From contig JALXDL010000100.1 in the NCBI GenBank assembly GCA_026990385.1, positions 47,547 to 111,546 of the forward strand: a stretch of DNA of 64,000 nucleotides, given 5' to 3'. Below are positions 46,014 to 53,500 of this stretch, piece after piece. The first letter of the stretch is position 1. The number at the start of each line of letters is the position of its first letter. The notes below the pieces were generated by a model. It saw only the letters and a list, made by a program, of their open reading frames with translations. It searched no databases and was not told the origin of the DNA. The DNA is from DRKI01 sp011051875 (GTDB taxonomy: Bacteria; Desulfobacterota; Desulfobulbia; Desulfobulbales; Desulfobulbaceae). The position numbers and the translations under genes were made by a program.

Positions 46014-47226
46014 CCCGGGCCGTTTCACATCCTTGCGGCGCGGTGCCGCCACCATCAACGGCTGGCTGCCCCTGCTGCTGGCCTTCAGCCTGCCGCTGTC
46101 GACATCGGTCATCTCGGTCTCGGCGCTCCTGATCCTGCTGCTCTGGCTGGTGGAGGGGAATTTTGCCGCCAAGTTACGGGAGATCATGGCCAACCCGGTC
46201 TGCGTGGCCCTGCTTGTCTACCTGGGCCTGCACCTGCTCGGCATGCTGTGGACCGACAACATGGCCGAAGGCCTGGCCATGCTCGACAAGCAGTGGAAGC
46301 TCGCCATGATGCCGGTCTTCCTGACCACGGTCCGCTACGACCGGAGGCGTTGGTATGTGGCCGCCTTCGTGGCCGGCATGGGCGTGGCGGTATTGCTCAC
46401 CTACCTGGCCTGGTTCGGCATGCTTCATTATTCCGACATCACGACCACCCACCTGACCCACGGCACCTTCCACGTGGTCTATAATCCCATGCTGGCCCTG
46501 GCCATCTACCTGGTTCTGCACGAGGTGCTGTGGGGGGGGCTTAGCAGCGCGGCCCGCCTGGCCCTGGCTGTGGTAGCCGGACTGATGATCCTGGACATGT
46601 TCATCACCGAGGGCAGGGCCGGCCAACTGGTCTTTTTCGTACTCATGGCCCTGCTCCTGCTCCAGCGGCTGCGGCGGCGCCTCGCGCTTGGCTTTCTGCT
46701 CTGCCTTGTGCTCCTGCCGCTCTCCTTTGCCGTCAGTTACCAGTTGAGCCCCACGTTTCGGCACAGGGTGGACCAGGTGGGCAGCGAGATCGCGGCCTTT
46801 AAGGTCAATCCCAAGACCTCGGTGGGGCTGCGGCTCCTCTTCTGGCGCAATTCCCTGGAGATCATCAGGGTCCATCCCCTGTTCGGCGTTGGCACCGGCG
46901 ATTTCCAGGATGCCTATGCCCGGGTGAACCGGGTCCGGTCCCCGGCCATGGTGGCCACGGACAATCCCCATAACCAGTACGTGCTGGTGCTCTGCCAGTT
47001 CGGTATCCTGGGGCTGGCCGCCCTGCTGGTCCTCTTTGCGGTCCAGTTCCGCCAGGCCGCCAGGATCCGTGACGGCTGGCAGCGGGTCCGGGTGGCCTTT
47101 GCCGTCTTTTTCCTGACCATTATGCTCACGGAGTCCTACCTGGTCGTCTATGAAACAGGATTCCTGTTCGCCCTGCTGGGTGCCGTGTTTCACAAACTGC
47201 CGCCGTCTACGTGCCTGTCAGAATGA
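46003..47226 (+). CDS. O-antigen ligase (WaaL-like)
   Basis: 407 residues from the ATG at 46003, inside the msbA end. About twelve membrane segments. The conserved periplasmic loop carries RVHPLFGVGTGDFQDAY and ATDNPHNQYVLVLCQFGILGL, with the PHNQY histidine that is essential in WaaL/Wzy_C ligases. By position it attaches O-polysaccharide to lipid A-core. It could also be a polymerase; the msbA and core-transferase setting favours the ligase. Confidence 0.88.
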   Translation: MTSSPGRFTSLRRGAATINGWLPLLLAFSLPLSTSVISVSALLILLLWLVEGNFAAKLREIMANPVCVALLVYLGLHLLGMLWTDNMAEGLAMLDKQWKLAMMPVFLTTVRYDRRRWYVAAFVAGMGVAVLLTYLAWFGMLHYSDITTTHLTHGTFHVVYNPMLALAIYLVLHEVLWGGLSSAARLALAVVAGLMILDMFITEGRAGQLVFFVLMALLLLQRLRRRLALGFLLCLVLLPLSFAVSYQLSPTFRHRVDQVGSEIAAFKVNPKTSVGLRLLFWRNSLEIIRVHPLFGVGTGDFQDAYARVNRVRSPAMVATDNPHNQYVLVLCQFGILGLAALLVLFAVQFRQAARIRDGWQRVRVAFAVFFLTIMLTESYLVVYETGFLFALLGAVFHKLPPSTCLSE

Positions 47227-48113
47227 TGCAGCAACAGCCAGCCCTCTCCGTGGTCATTGTCAGCTACAACACCGTTGACCTGCTGCCTGCCTGCATCGAG
47301 TCTCTGCTGGCCCAGGAAGTGGATATCCAGATCATTGTCATCGACAACGCCTCCACCGACGCAACGGTTGACATGTTGCGCCACCGCTGCTATCGGGACC
47401 TTGAACTCGTCGCCAACAGGGAGAACGTCGGCTTTGCCCGGGCCTGCAACCAGGGGTTGCGAAGCAGCCGGGCCGGGCTGGTCCTGTTTCTCAACCCGGA
47501 TACCGTGGTGCAGCCGGGCTGTTTTGCGGCGATCTTCGACTACATGACCGCCAACCCGGGGATCGGCCTTGCCGGCACCGCGATCCTGGATCCGGACATG
47601 CGGCCGCATCCCTCGGTGGAATACGATTATCCCGGCCACCACTACGTACGTGATGAGCTGGCCGGCCTGCCCGGTGACATCGCCTGGCTGCTCGGGGCAA
47701 GCCTGGTCGGCCGAACCGCGCTGCTCCAGGAGATCGGCGGCTTTGACGAGGATTTTTTCCTCTATGGCGAGGATATTGACCTGGGATTGCGGATGCGAAA
47801 GGCGGGTTATCCCCTGGGATTTATCCCCAAGGCCCGGGTAGTACACCTGGAGGGGCAGAGTGAGCGGCGCGCGTCGGCAGCCGAGGTCTTTGCGCGCAAG
47901 ATCCGGGCCGAACTTCTCTTCTTCGAGCACCACTATCGGCGCAGTACTGTCCGCCGGATAGCGCGGGCCCGATGGATTCAGGCCACCTGGCGGGTCGCGG
48001 GCCTGCGCCTCTCCCTGCTCTTGAATCCGGAGAGGGAAGTCCTTCTGGAGAAACTGATAAAGTACCGGGTGACGCGGCAGGTATACGGGCAGTGTCTCCG
48101 GCAGGGCAGGTGA
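47223..48113 (+). CDS. Glycosyltransferase family 2 (rhamnosyltransferase-like)
   Basis: 296 residues from the ATG at 47223 (ATGA overlap with the ligase gene); a GTG at 47211 is an alternative. LSVVIVSYNTVDLLPACIESLLAQ, IIVIDNASTDATVDMLRH, NVGFARACNQGLRSSRAGLVLFLNPDT (NPD in place of DxD), LGASLVGRTALLQEIGGFDEDFFLYGEDIDLGLRMRKAGY. It adds a sugar to the LPS core or O-chain. A decayed partial copy of this gene lies at 49365-49600, beyond the antisense nuclease gene. Confidence 0.9.
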   Translation: MMQQQPALSVVIVSYNTVDLLPACIESLLAQEVDIQIIVIDNASTDATVDMLRHRCYRDLELVANRENVGFARACNQGLRSSRAGLVLFLNPDTVVQPGCFAAIFDYMTANPGIGLAGTAILDPDMRPHPSVEYDYPGHHYVRDELAGLPGDIAWLLGASLVGRTALLQEIGGFDEDFFLYGEDIDLGLRMRKAGYPLGFIPKARVVHLEGQSERRASAAEVFARKIRAELLFFEHHYRRSTVRRIARARWIQATWRVAGLRLSLLLNPEREVLLEKLIKYRVTRQVYGQCLRQGR

Positions 48114-48218
48114 GATGAAGGCCGACACCGACGCCCCACGGCGGCTCGCTACGCTTGCCTTTGCCCGGCCATGGTTGTCCGCATGAGGGAGAGGCGTTGT
48201 GTCGTGCTGGTATCGAGG

Positions 48219-49157
48219 CTAATTGTCGAAGATATCGCTGAGTTTCTGGGCAGTGAGAATTTTACGGGACCACTCCTTGATCTGCTTGACATCAGCATGC
48301 TCGAGACGGGTCCTGAGTTCGGTGGAAAGGCTCCCGAATTTTGTTTCGAGCTGATCCCGCAGGAGGTCTGACGCACCTTTCTGCAATCCTTTCTGCATGG
48401 ATTGGCGGTTCCATTCTTTCACTCGTTCGGCCAGCATGTTTTTCACCTCGCCAAGTTCTTCGAGTATCGGGATGTCTTCTTCTGTTGTCCGGTCGGGAAA
48501 GAGAACCCGGCGGAACCAGACCGTAAAGGCCCTGCGCAGGGAATCCTGGTCAGGGCCGGAGAGCCACTGGAGAAGCAGGGTGACGACGTCGAGCAGGTGT
48601 TGTGGGTTGCGGCTGTTCTCCAGTCTGAAAAGGGCGTTGACCAGGTTGTTGATCCCGGACAGCTCCTCATCACTGTATTCACGTTCTGAAAGCAGGAGGT
48701 ATTGCATCCGGGGACGATATTTGCCCAGTCCTCCGGGAATATGCTGGATCAGTTCCCCGATTTCCGTGGCCGCTGTCCATCGCTGACCACCGTTGTACAG
48801 GACAATGGGCAGAACCGGAGGCAGGCGATCCTTTCCGCCCTGCCTGCCGCCCTGGATCAGATCCTGGTAGAGGAGCCCGACATAGGTCATGATCCTGACC
48901 GCCATCCATGGATCCACCGTGGACTGAAATTCCAGCAGGATGTAGACATACAGCCACGTGTCTCCCCAGCGAACCCTCCAGACGATATCATCCTGACGTT
49001 CCTGGAGGTTGTCGCTGACATAACTGCCGTTGACCTTTTCCAGGCTTGAAAAATCCAGTTGTGCAACCCATTCTTCCCGGACAAACCCCTTGAGCAGGTC
49101 TTCAACCATCCTGGCATGGGAGAAGAGGTACTTGTAACTGTGGTCGTGGTCAGCCAT
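48219..49157 (-). CDS. Rpn-family recombination-promoting nuclease / putative transposase
   Basis: 312 residues from the ATG at 49157 (DHDHSYKYLFSHARMVEDLLKGFV is the family start; a further in-frame start at 49205 is less typical). The PD-(D/E)xK core is visible: D in RQDDIVWRVRW and the E-x-Q pair in YVYILLEFQSTVDPWMAVRIMTYV. E. coli Rpn proteins are DNA endonucleases that promote RecA-independent recombination. It runs against the LPS operon, between the intact GT2 gene and a broken GT2 copy, which suggests insertion. No terminal repeats found. Confidence 0.85.
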   Translation of the reverse strand: MADHDHSYKYLFSHARMVEDLLKGFVREEWVAQLDFSSLEKVNGSYVSDNLQERQDDIVWRVRWGDTWLYVYILLEFQSTVDPWMAVRIMTYVGLLYQDLIQGGRQGGKDRLPPVLPIVLYNGGQRWTAATEIGELIQHIPGGLGKYRPRMQYLLLSEREYSDEELSGINNLVNALFRLENSRNPQHLLDVVTLLLQWLSGPDQDSLRRAFTVWFRRVLFPDRTTEEDIPILEELGEVKNMLAERVKEWNRQSMQKGLQKGASDLLRDQLETKFGSLSTELRTRLEHADVKQIKEWSRKILTAQKLSDIFDN

Positions 49158-49364
49158 GGGCGCCGATTGTCGCTCTGATGGATGGGGCAGGAATTTTTTT
49201 ATCATACCGGGTAAAAGATCCCACTGAATGTTACATTATACCATTATACCATGCTGGGAAGAAAGCAAGGCAGAAACGTTGAATCTCTTAGAAACCGCAG
49301 GGGATTCCGGCACACGGTATGTCCTGTATGTTTTGTTTGTTCACCAGGTGGTCCCCGGTCCTGC

Positions 49365-49600
49365 CGGGCCATCGTCATCGGCCGGGCCACGGATGAAATG
49401 GTTGACATCCTGGGGCTTCGTTGCTATCGGATGCTTGAATTCACTGGCGACCGGGAGAACGTCGATTTTGCCCGTGCCTGCAGGCTCTGCCCCGGGAGGC
49501 AGCCCGGCCGGGCGTATTGTCCTGTCGCGGCTGAGAACAGGGTCCGCGGTAAACCGTTTTTCTCCCGGTATCACTACCACCAGGCCACCAGCAGGGCAGC
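49365..49600 (+). pseudogene. Decayed partial copy of the upstream GT2 gene
   Basis: One frame reads AIVIGRATDEMVDILGLRCYR, then MLEFTGDRENVDFARAC. This matches IIVIDNASTDATVDMLRHRCYR, then DLELVANRENVGFARAC, of the GT2 gene at 47223-48113. The DNA also agrees in runs such as GTTGACAT, TGCTATCGG and GGGAGAACGTCG. A later piece (VRGKPFFSRYHYH) recalls IRAELLFFEHHYR of the same gene, implying an internal deletion. The N-terminus and catalytic core are lost. Limits are approximate. Confidence 0.68.
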
Positions 49601-49726
49601 GTGGTTCCGGTGAACCCGGGCGTCCGGCAGACCGGAGACCGGGACAGGAGCATTCCCCGGCAAAACGATAGACGTGCCGAGGACGCGGCAGATAATGGAT
49701 CAGTGCCCCGGGCAGGGACAGATACA

Positions 49727-50782
49727 ATGAAGGTTGCCATCATTCACAACCAGTTGAGCCGGGGCGGCGGCATGGAGTCCTACCTGCTGGCCCTGTTGCG
49801 CGGCTTTACCGGTGCCGGTGACGAGGTCCATGTCCACACTTACGAGGTGGACCCCGGGGTTGCCAGCCTCTTTCCCTGCACCGTGCACAGGAGAAACCTC
49901 TTTCTCCTGCCCAGGCGGCTGCGGAAATACTGGTTCCTGCATCAGTGCAACCGACATTTTGACCGGAGCAGATATGATCTCTCCCTGAGCCTTACCCGCA
50001 CCGCCTGCCAGGACATTGCGGTCATCGGTGGTGTCCACCCGGAATCCGTGGCCCGGGCAGGTCGGAGGAATCCCTACCGTCGTCTGCACGACCGGGTGGA
50101 GATCGGTTTCGAGGCCAGGATGCTGGCCGAGGTGCCCTGCATCCTGGCCCATTCCCGATCGATAAGGAAGGATATCCTGCGTCATTATCCGACCGATCCC
50201 GGCAAGATCAGGGTTGTCTATCCGCCGCTGGATACCGGCCGCTTCAGGGAAGTTTCCGCGGTGGAACGGGAAGAGACCGTCCGCAGGTACAACATAGGGC
50301 GGGACAGGATGACCCTGCTCTTTCCCTCCCTTGGCCACCGGCGCAAGGGGTTGCATTCCCTGGTTGATGCCTTCTCCCGCCTGGATCCGGACCGGTTCCA
50401 GCTCCTGGTGGCCGGCGAGGCGACAACCGGCTATAGCCTTCCGGCAAGTGTCCGTCATATCGGCTATATTGAAAATCTGTCCGCCCTGTACTGTGCCGTG
50501 GATTACGTGGTGCTGCCCTCCAGCTATGAACCCTTTGGTCTCGTTGTCGCCGAAGCGCTGCAGTGCGGCACGCCGGTCCTGGTCACCCGCGGGGTCGGCG
50601 CCGCCGAACTGCTGGCCGCGGACGAAGGAGTGGTGATTCCCGACAACCGGCCGGCCACCCTGCTCGCAGCCATCAGCAAACTGGAAAAGAAACGGGTCCG
50701 CAGCGATTTCGCCCGCCGTAACGGTCTGGTCATCGACCAGCATATCGAGGCGATCAGGCGATTCGCCGCGGAACAGGCCTGA
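49727..50782 (+). CDS. Glycosyltransferase family 4 (LPS core type)
   Basis: 351 residues from the ATG at 49727, preceded by AGGGA. N-terminus MKVAIIHNQLSRGGGMESYLLALLRGF, then SLSLTRTACQDIAVIGGVHPES, linker VVYPPLDTGRF, C-terminal half FPSLGHRRKGLHSLVDAFSRL and the E-x7-E motif SSYEPFGLVVAEALQCGTPVLVTRGVGAAEL. Resembles WaaG-type core glucosyltransferases. It opens a tight series with the GT9 and GT2 genes downstream. Confidence 0.9.
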   Translation: MKVAIIHNQLSRGGGMESYLLALLRGFTGAGDEVHVHTYEVDPGVASLFPCTVHRRNLFLLPRRLRKYWFLHQCNRHFDRSRYDLSLSLTRTACQDIAVIGGVHPESVARAGRRNPYRRLHDRVEIGFEARMLAEVPCILAHSRSIRKDILRHYPTDPGKIRVVYPPLDTGRFREVSAVEREETVRRYNIGRDRMTLLFPSLGHRRKGLHSLVDAFSRLDPDRFQLLVAGEATTGYSLPASVRHIGYIENLSALYCAVDYVVLPSSYEPFGLVVAEALQCGTPVLVTRGVGAAELLAADEGVVIPDNRPATLLAAISKLEKKRVRSDFARRNGLVIDQHIEAIRRFAAEQA

Positions 50783-50785
50783 GCA

Positions 50786-51892
50786 ATGAACCTGGACGGC
50801 AAGCAAATTCTCATTATCAAGCCCAGCTCCCTGGGTGACATTATTCACACCTTGCCGGTGGTGCATGCCTGCAAGCGGAACTTTCCCGGATGTCGGATCG
50901 GCTGGATCGTGCAGCGTTCCTTTGCGGGCCTGTTGGAACAGGATGGTACCATTGACCGGGTATACCCTATCGCCATCCCGTCGACCAGCGATCCGCAGGC
51001 CGGCCGTCTCGCCTACCTGCGGGCCTTCACAGCCACCGTCTCCGCCCTGCGCGACCTGCGACGGACATTTGCCCGCGAACCATATGATCTTGTTCTCGAC
51101 CTGCATGCCTCGTTTCGCAGCGGCCTGCTCGGCATGACCTGTCGTCGGGGCGTGCGGATCGGATTTGCCGACGCCCGGGAGTTGAACCCCCTGTTCCAGG
51201 ATGAACGGATCCCGGTACCCCGAGACGTGGTCCACGCGGTGGACAAGAACCTGCTCTTCTGCCGTCACCTCGACTGTGAGGTCCGGGACGAGGATTTTTT
51301 TCTCTCCAGTGATGGGCGGCAGCAAGAGGAGGTGGGTCGCCTGCTCGCCGGCCATGGGGTCACGGATCACGATCTGCTGGTCTATGCCGCTCCAACCGCG
51401 CGCTGGCAGACCAAGTTCTGGCCGGCCCGCAACTGGGCGCAGCTGGCAGACGAGCTGTATGCGGCCGGACAGCGCCTTGTCTTTGCCGGCAGCGGGGTGG
51501 ACAGGGAATATATCGGCACCATTGCCGGAATGATGCACACCCCGGCGATCAATACTGCCGGCCGGCTGGACCTGGCCGCCGCCGCGGCGCTTATCCGGCG
51601 CAGTGCCATCTACGTGGGTCTCGATACCGGGCCCATGCACATGGCAGCCATGGCCGGCCGGCCGGTGGTGGTCCTGTTCGGGCCCACCCATCCGGAACGG
51701 GTCGGGCCCTACGGGGTGCCGCACCGCATCGTCCGGGCCGCCGGTGTGGATTGCCTGGGCTGCCGCCGGCGCCAGTGTACGGAGCTGCGCTGCATGGAGG
51801 AGATAACGGTGGAGCAGGTCCTGGAATCGATTCAGGAAATTCTTGCCTCTGGCAGAGAACCGGGAGGAGGGGGCCAATGCGTGTCAGCCTGA
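50786..51892 (+). CDS. Glycosyltransferase family 9 (heptosyltransferase-like)
   Basis: 368 residues, three bases after the GT4 gene. ILIIKPSSLGDIIHTLPVVHAC is the heptosyltransferase N-terminus; YDLVLDLHASFRSGLLG, KFWPARNWAQLADEL and the nucleotide site YVGLDTGPMHMAAMAGRPVVVLFGPTHPERVGPYG complete the pattern. Closer to the WaaC/RfaC-like branch than to ADP-heptose transfer proven by test; which heptose position it serves is unclear. A Cys cluster DCLGCRRRQCTELRCM near the C-terminus is shared with WaaF-like enzymes. Confidence 0.9.
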   Translation: MNLDGKQILIIKPSSLGDIIHTLPVVHACKRNFPGCRIGWIVQRSFAGLLEQDGTIDRVYPIAIPSTSDPQAGRLAYLRAFTATVSALRDLRRTFAREPYDLVLDLHASFRSGLLGMTCRRGVRIGFADARELNPLFQDERIPVPRDVVHAVDKNLLFCRHLDCEVRDEDFFLSSDGRQQEEVGRLLAGHGVTDHDLLVYAAPTARWQTKFWPARNWAQLADELYAAGQRLVFAGSGVDREYIGTIAGMMHTPAINTAGRLDLAAAAALIRRSAIYVGLDTGPMHMAAMAGRPVVVLFGPTHPERVGPYGVPHRIVRAAGVDCLGCRRRQCTELRCMEEITVEQVLESIQEILASGREPGGGGQCVSA

Positions 51893-52716
51893 TCGTCACC
51901 ACCTACAACTGGAAAGAGGCCCTGGAGCTCTCCCTGCGTAGTGCACTGGCCCAGGAACTCCTGCCCCTGGAGATCATTGTGGCCGATGACGGCTCCCGTC
52001 CCGATACCGCCGAGGTGGTGCAGCGGGTCGGGGCCGGGGCCAGGGTGCCTGTTATCCACTCCTGGCAGCAGGACAGGGGGTTCCGGCTTGCGCGGAGCAG
52101 GAACAGGGCCATTGCCCGGGCCAGGGGGGACTATATCATCCTGGTCGATGGCGATATCCTGATGGAAAAACATTTTATCCTCGATCACTGCAAATTTGCC
52201 CGCCCCGGCCGTTTTGTCCAGGGCACCAGGGTCCTGCTGACCAGGGAACTATCCGAGGAGATACTGTATCACGGTGGTGGATTTGAGGAGAGGTTCTGTA
52301 CCCGCAGGGTGGAAAACCGCAAGAACTGCTTCCGCTCCAACGTGCTGGCACGGCTCTTTTCCTTTCGCAGCAGGCGGATAGGCGGGATAAAGACCTGCAA
52401 CTTCGCCTTCTGGAAAGAGGATGCCATTGCCATCAACGGTTTTAACGAGGAGTTTGTCGGCTGGGGGAGGGAGGACTCCGAGTTCACCGTCCGCCTGCTC
52501 AATGCCGGCATCAGGCGGCAGAATATCCGGTTCAACGCCCTGGCCTATCATCTCTGGCACCCGATGAACGATCGGGCCCGCCTGGACGAGAACGACCGGA
52601 TCCTGGAACGGACCATCAGGGGGAAGCTTTCCTGGTGCAAGAAAGGAATTGATCAGTATCTTGGTTCTTCGCCCGACGACCCGGCCGGCAACCGGCCGGG
52701 AGCTGTCACTTTTTAA
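51877..52716 (+). CDS. Glycosyltransferase family 2 with C-terminal galactosyltransferase-like region
   Basis: 279 residues from the ATG at 51877, which follows GGGAGGAGGGGG and overlaps the GT9 end by 16 bases. VSLIVTTYNWKEALELSLRSAL, IIVADDGSRPDTAEVV, ARGDYIILVDGDILMEKHF (DGD metal site), IKTCNFAFWKEDAIAINGFNEEFVGWGREDSEFTVRLLNAG (the Glyco_transf_7C-like part). Typical of LPS-core modifying enzymes. The end overlaps the convergent GT2 gene by 11 bases. Confidence 0.9.
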   Translation: MRVSLIVTTYNWKEALELSLRSALAQELLPLEIIVADDGSRPDTAEVVQRVGAGARVPVIHSWQQDRGFRLARSRNRAIARARGDYIILVDGDILMEKHFILDHCKFARPGRFVQGTRVLLTRELSEEILYHGGGFEERFCTRRVENRKNCFRSNVLARLFSFRSRRIGGIKTCNFAFWKEDAIAINGFNEEFVGWGREDSEFTVRLLNAGIRRQNIRFNALAYHLWHPMNDRARLDENDRILERTIRGKLSWCKKGIDQYLGSSPDDPAGNRPGAVTF

Positions 52717-53500
52717 GGGGTGGCTGGGCAGGTGGTTGCCAGTTGGTCTGCAGTTCGTGCAGTTTCGCGTACTTCCAGAAGGTTCCCTCGAAATTGCCCA
52801 GGGCAATGACAAAGCCGGGCCATCCGTCCAGGAGCCCACGTTTCAGGATGTACATATGGAAGAAAGACCAGAGGCCGCGGGCCAGGGCCGTGCCCATGCC
52901 CCCCTTTCGGCCCCGCCGCCGGAGTTTCTCCGCGCCCAGGGTCGAGTACTTGTTGGCCTTGTGCACCACCTCTTCCAGGTTCTTGTAGGGAACTTGCCAG
53001 ATGGGTTCCTTGAGGTAGCCCGCCGGCCGGTCGGAGACGATGGAGTACTCCTCGTGTACAGGGTCGTTCCTGAAAGTCAGCGCGCCCTTTCTGAACAGCT
53101 GCGGCTGCCGGTAGTCGGGGTAGAAACCCGAATACCTGATCCAGCGGCCCATGAAGTAGTTGCGCCGGGGAATGTAGTAGGCGTCCAGGGGATCGGGACC
53201 GTTGACGGTGGCCAGGATCTCGTCCCGGGCCGCGGCGGTGCACCGTTCGTCCGCATCCAGGGAAAAGATCCAGTCGTGGCTGCAGGCGGCCATGGCACGG
53301 TTGCGCAGGTCGCCGAAGCCCCGGAAGTCGATCTGCACCACCCGTGCTCCTGCCTGCACGGCAATGGCCGCGGTGTCGTCCTGGCTGTGGGAGTCGGCAA
53401 GTACGATCTCGTCGGCCCAGAGCACCGAGTCAATGGCCGCACCGATCTTGTCCGCCTCGTTGTAGGCGATGATGTAGACGGATATTTTCTGCATGCTCAT
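52706..53500 (-). CDS. Glycosyltransferase family 2, WaaE/KdtX-like
   Basis: 264 residues from the ATG at 53500, which overlaps the stop of the pilus ATPase gene (ATGA). ISVYIIAYNEADKIGAAIDSVLWADEIVLADSHSQDDT, WIFSLDADERCT (DAD metal site), RRNYFMGRWIRYSGFYPDYRQPQLFRKG and the HEEY-type motif DPVHEEYSIV match the WaaE/KdtX beta-1,4-glucosyltransferases acting on the inner core. Its translation coupling to a pilus ATPase gene is odd, as its function fits the convergent LPS genes. Confidence 0.9.
   Translation of the reverse strand: MSMQKISVYIIAYNEADKIGAAIDSVLWADEIVLADSHSQDDTAAIAVQAGARVVQIDFRGFGDLRNRAMAACSHDWIFSLDADERCTAAARDEILATVNGPDPLDAYYIPRRNYFMGRWIRYSGFYPDYRQPQLFRKGALTFRNDPVHEEYSIVSDRPAGYLKEPIWQVPYKNLEEVVHKANKYSTLGAEKLRRRGRKGGMGTALARGLWSFFHMYILKRGLLDGWPGFVIALGNFEGTFWKYAKLHELQTNWQPPAQPPLKK

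Noticed and set aside
49251..49364. The N-terminal part of a 120-codon frame that holds the GT2 fragment
   Set aside because: Only the part from about 49365 resembles GT2; the rest is not protein-like, so only the fragment is listed.
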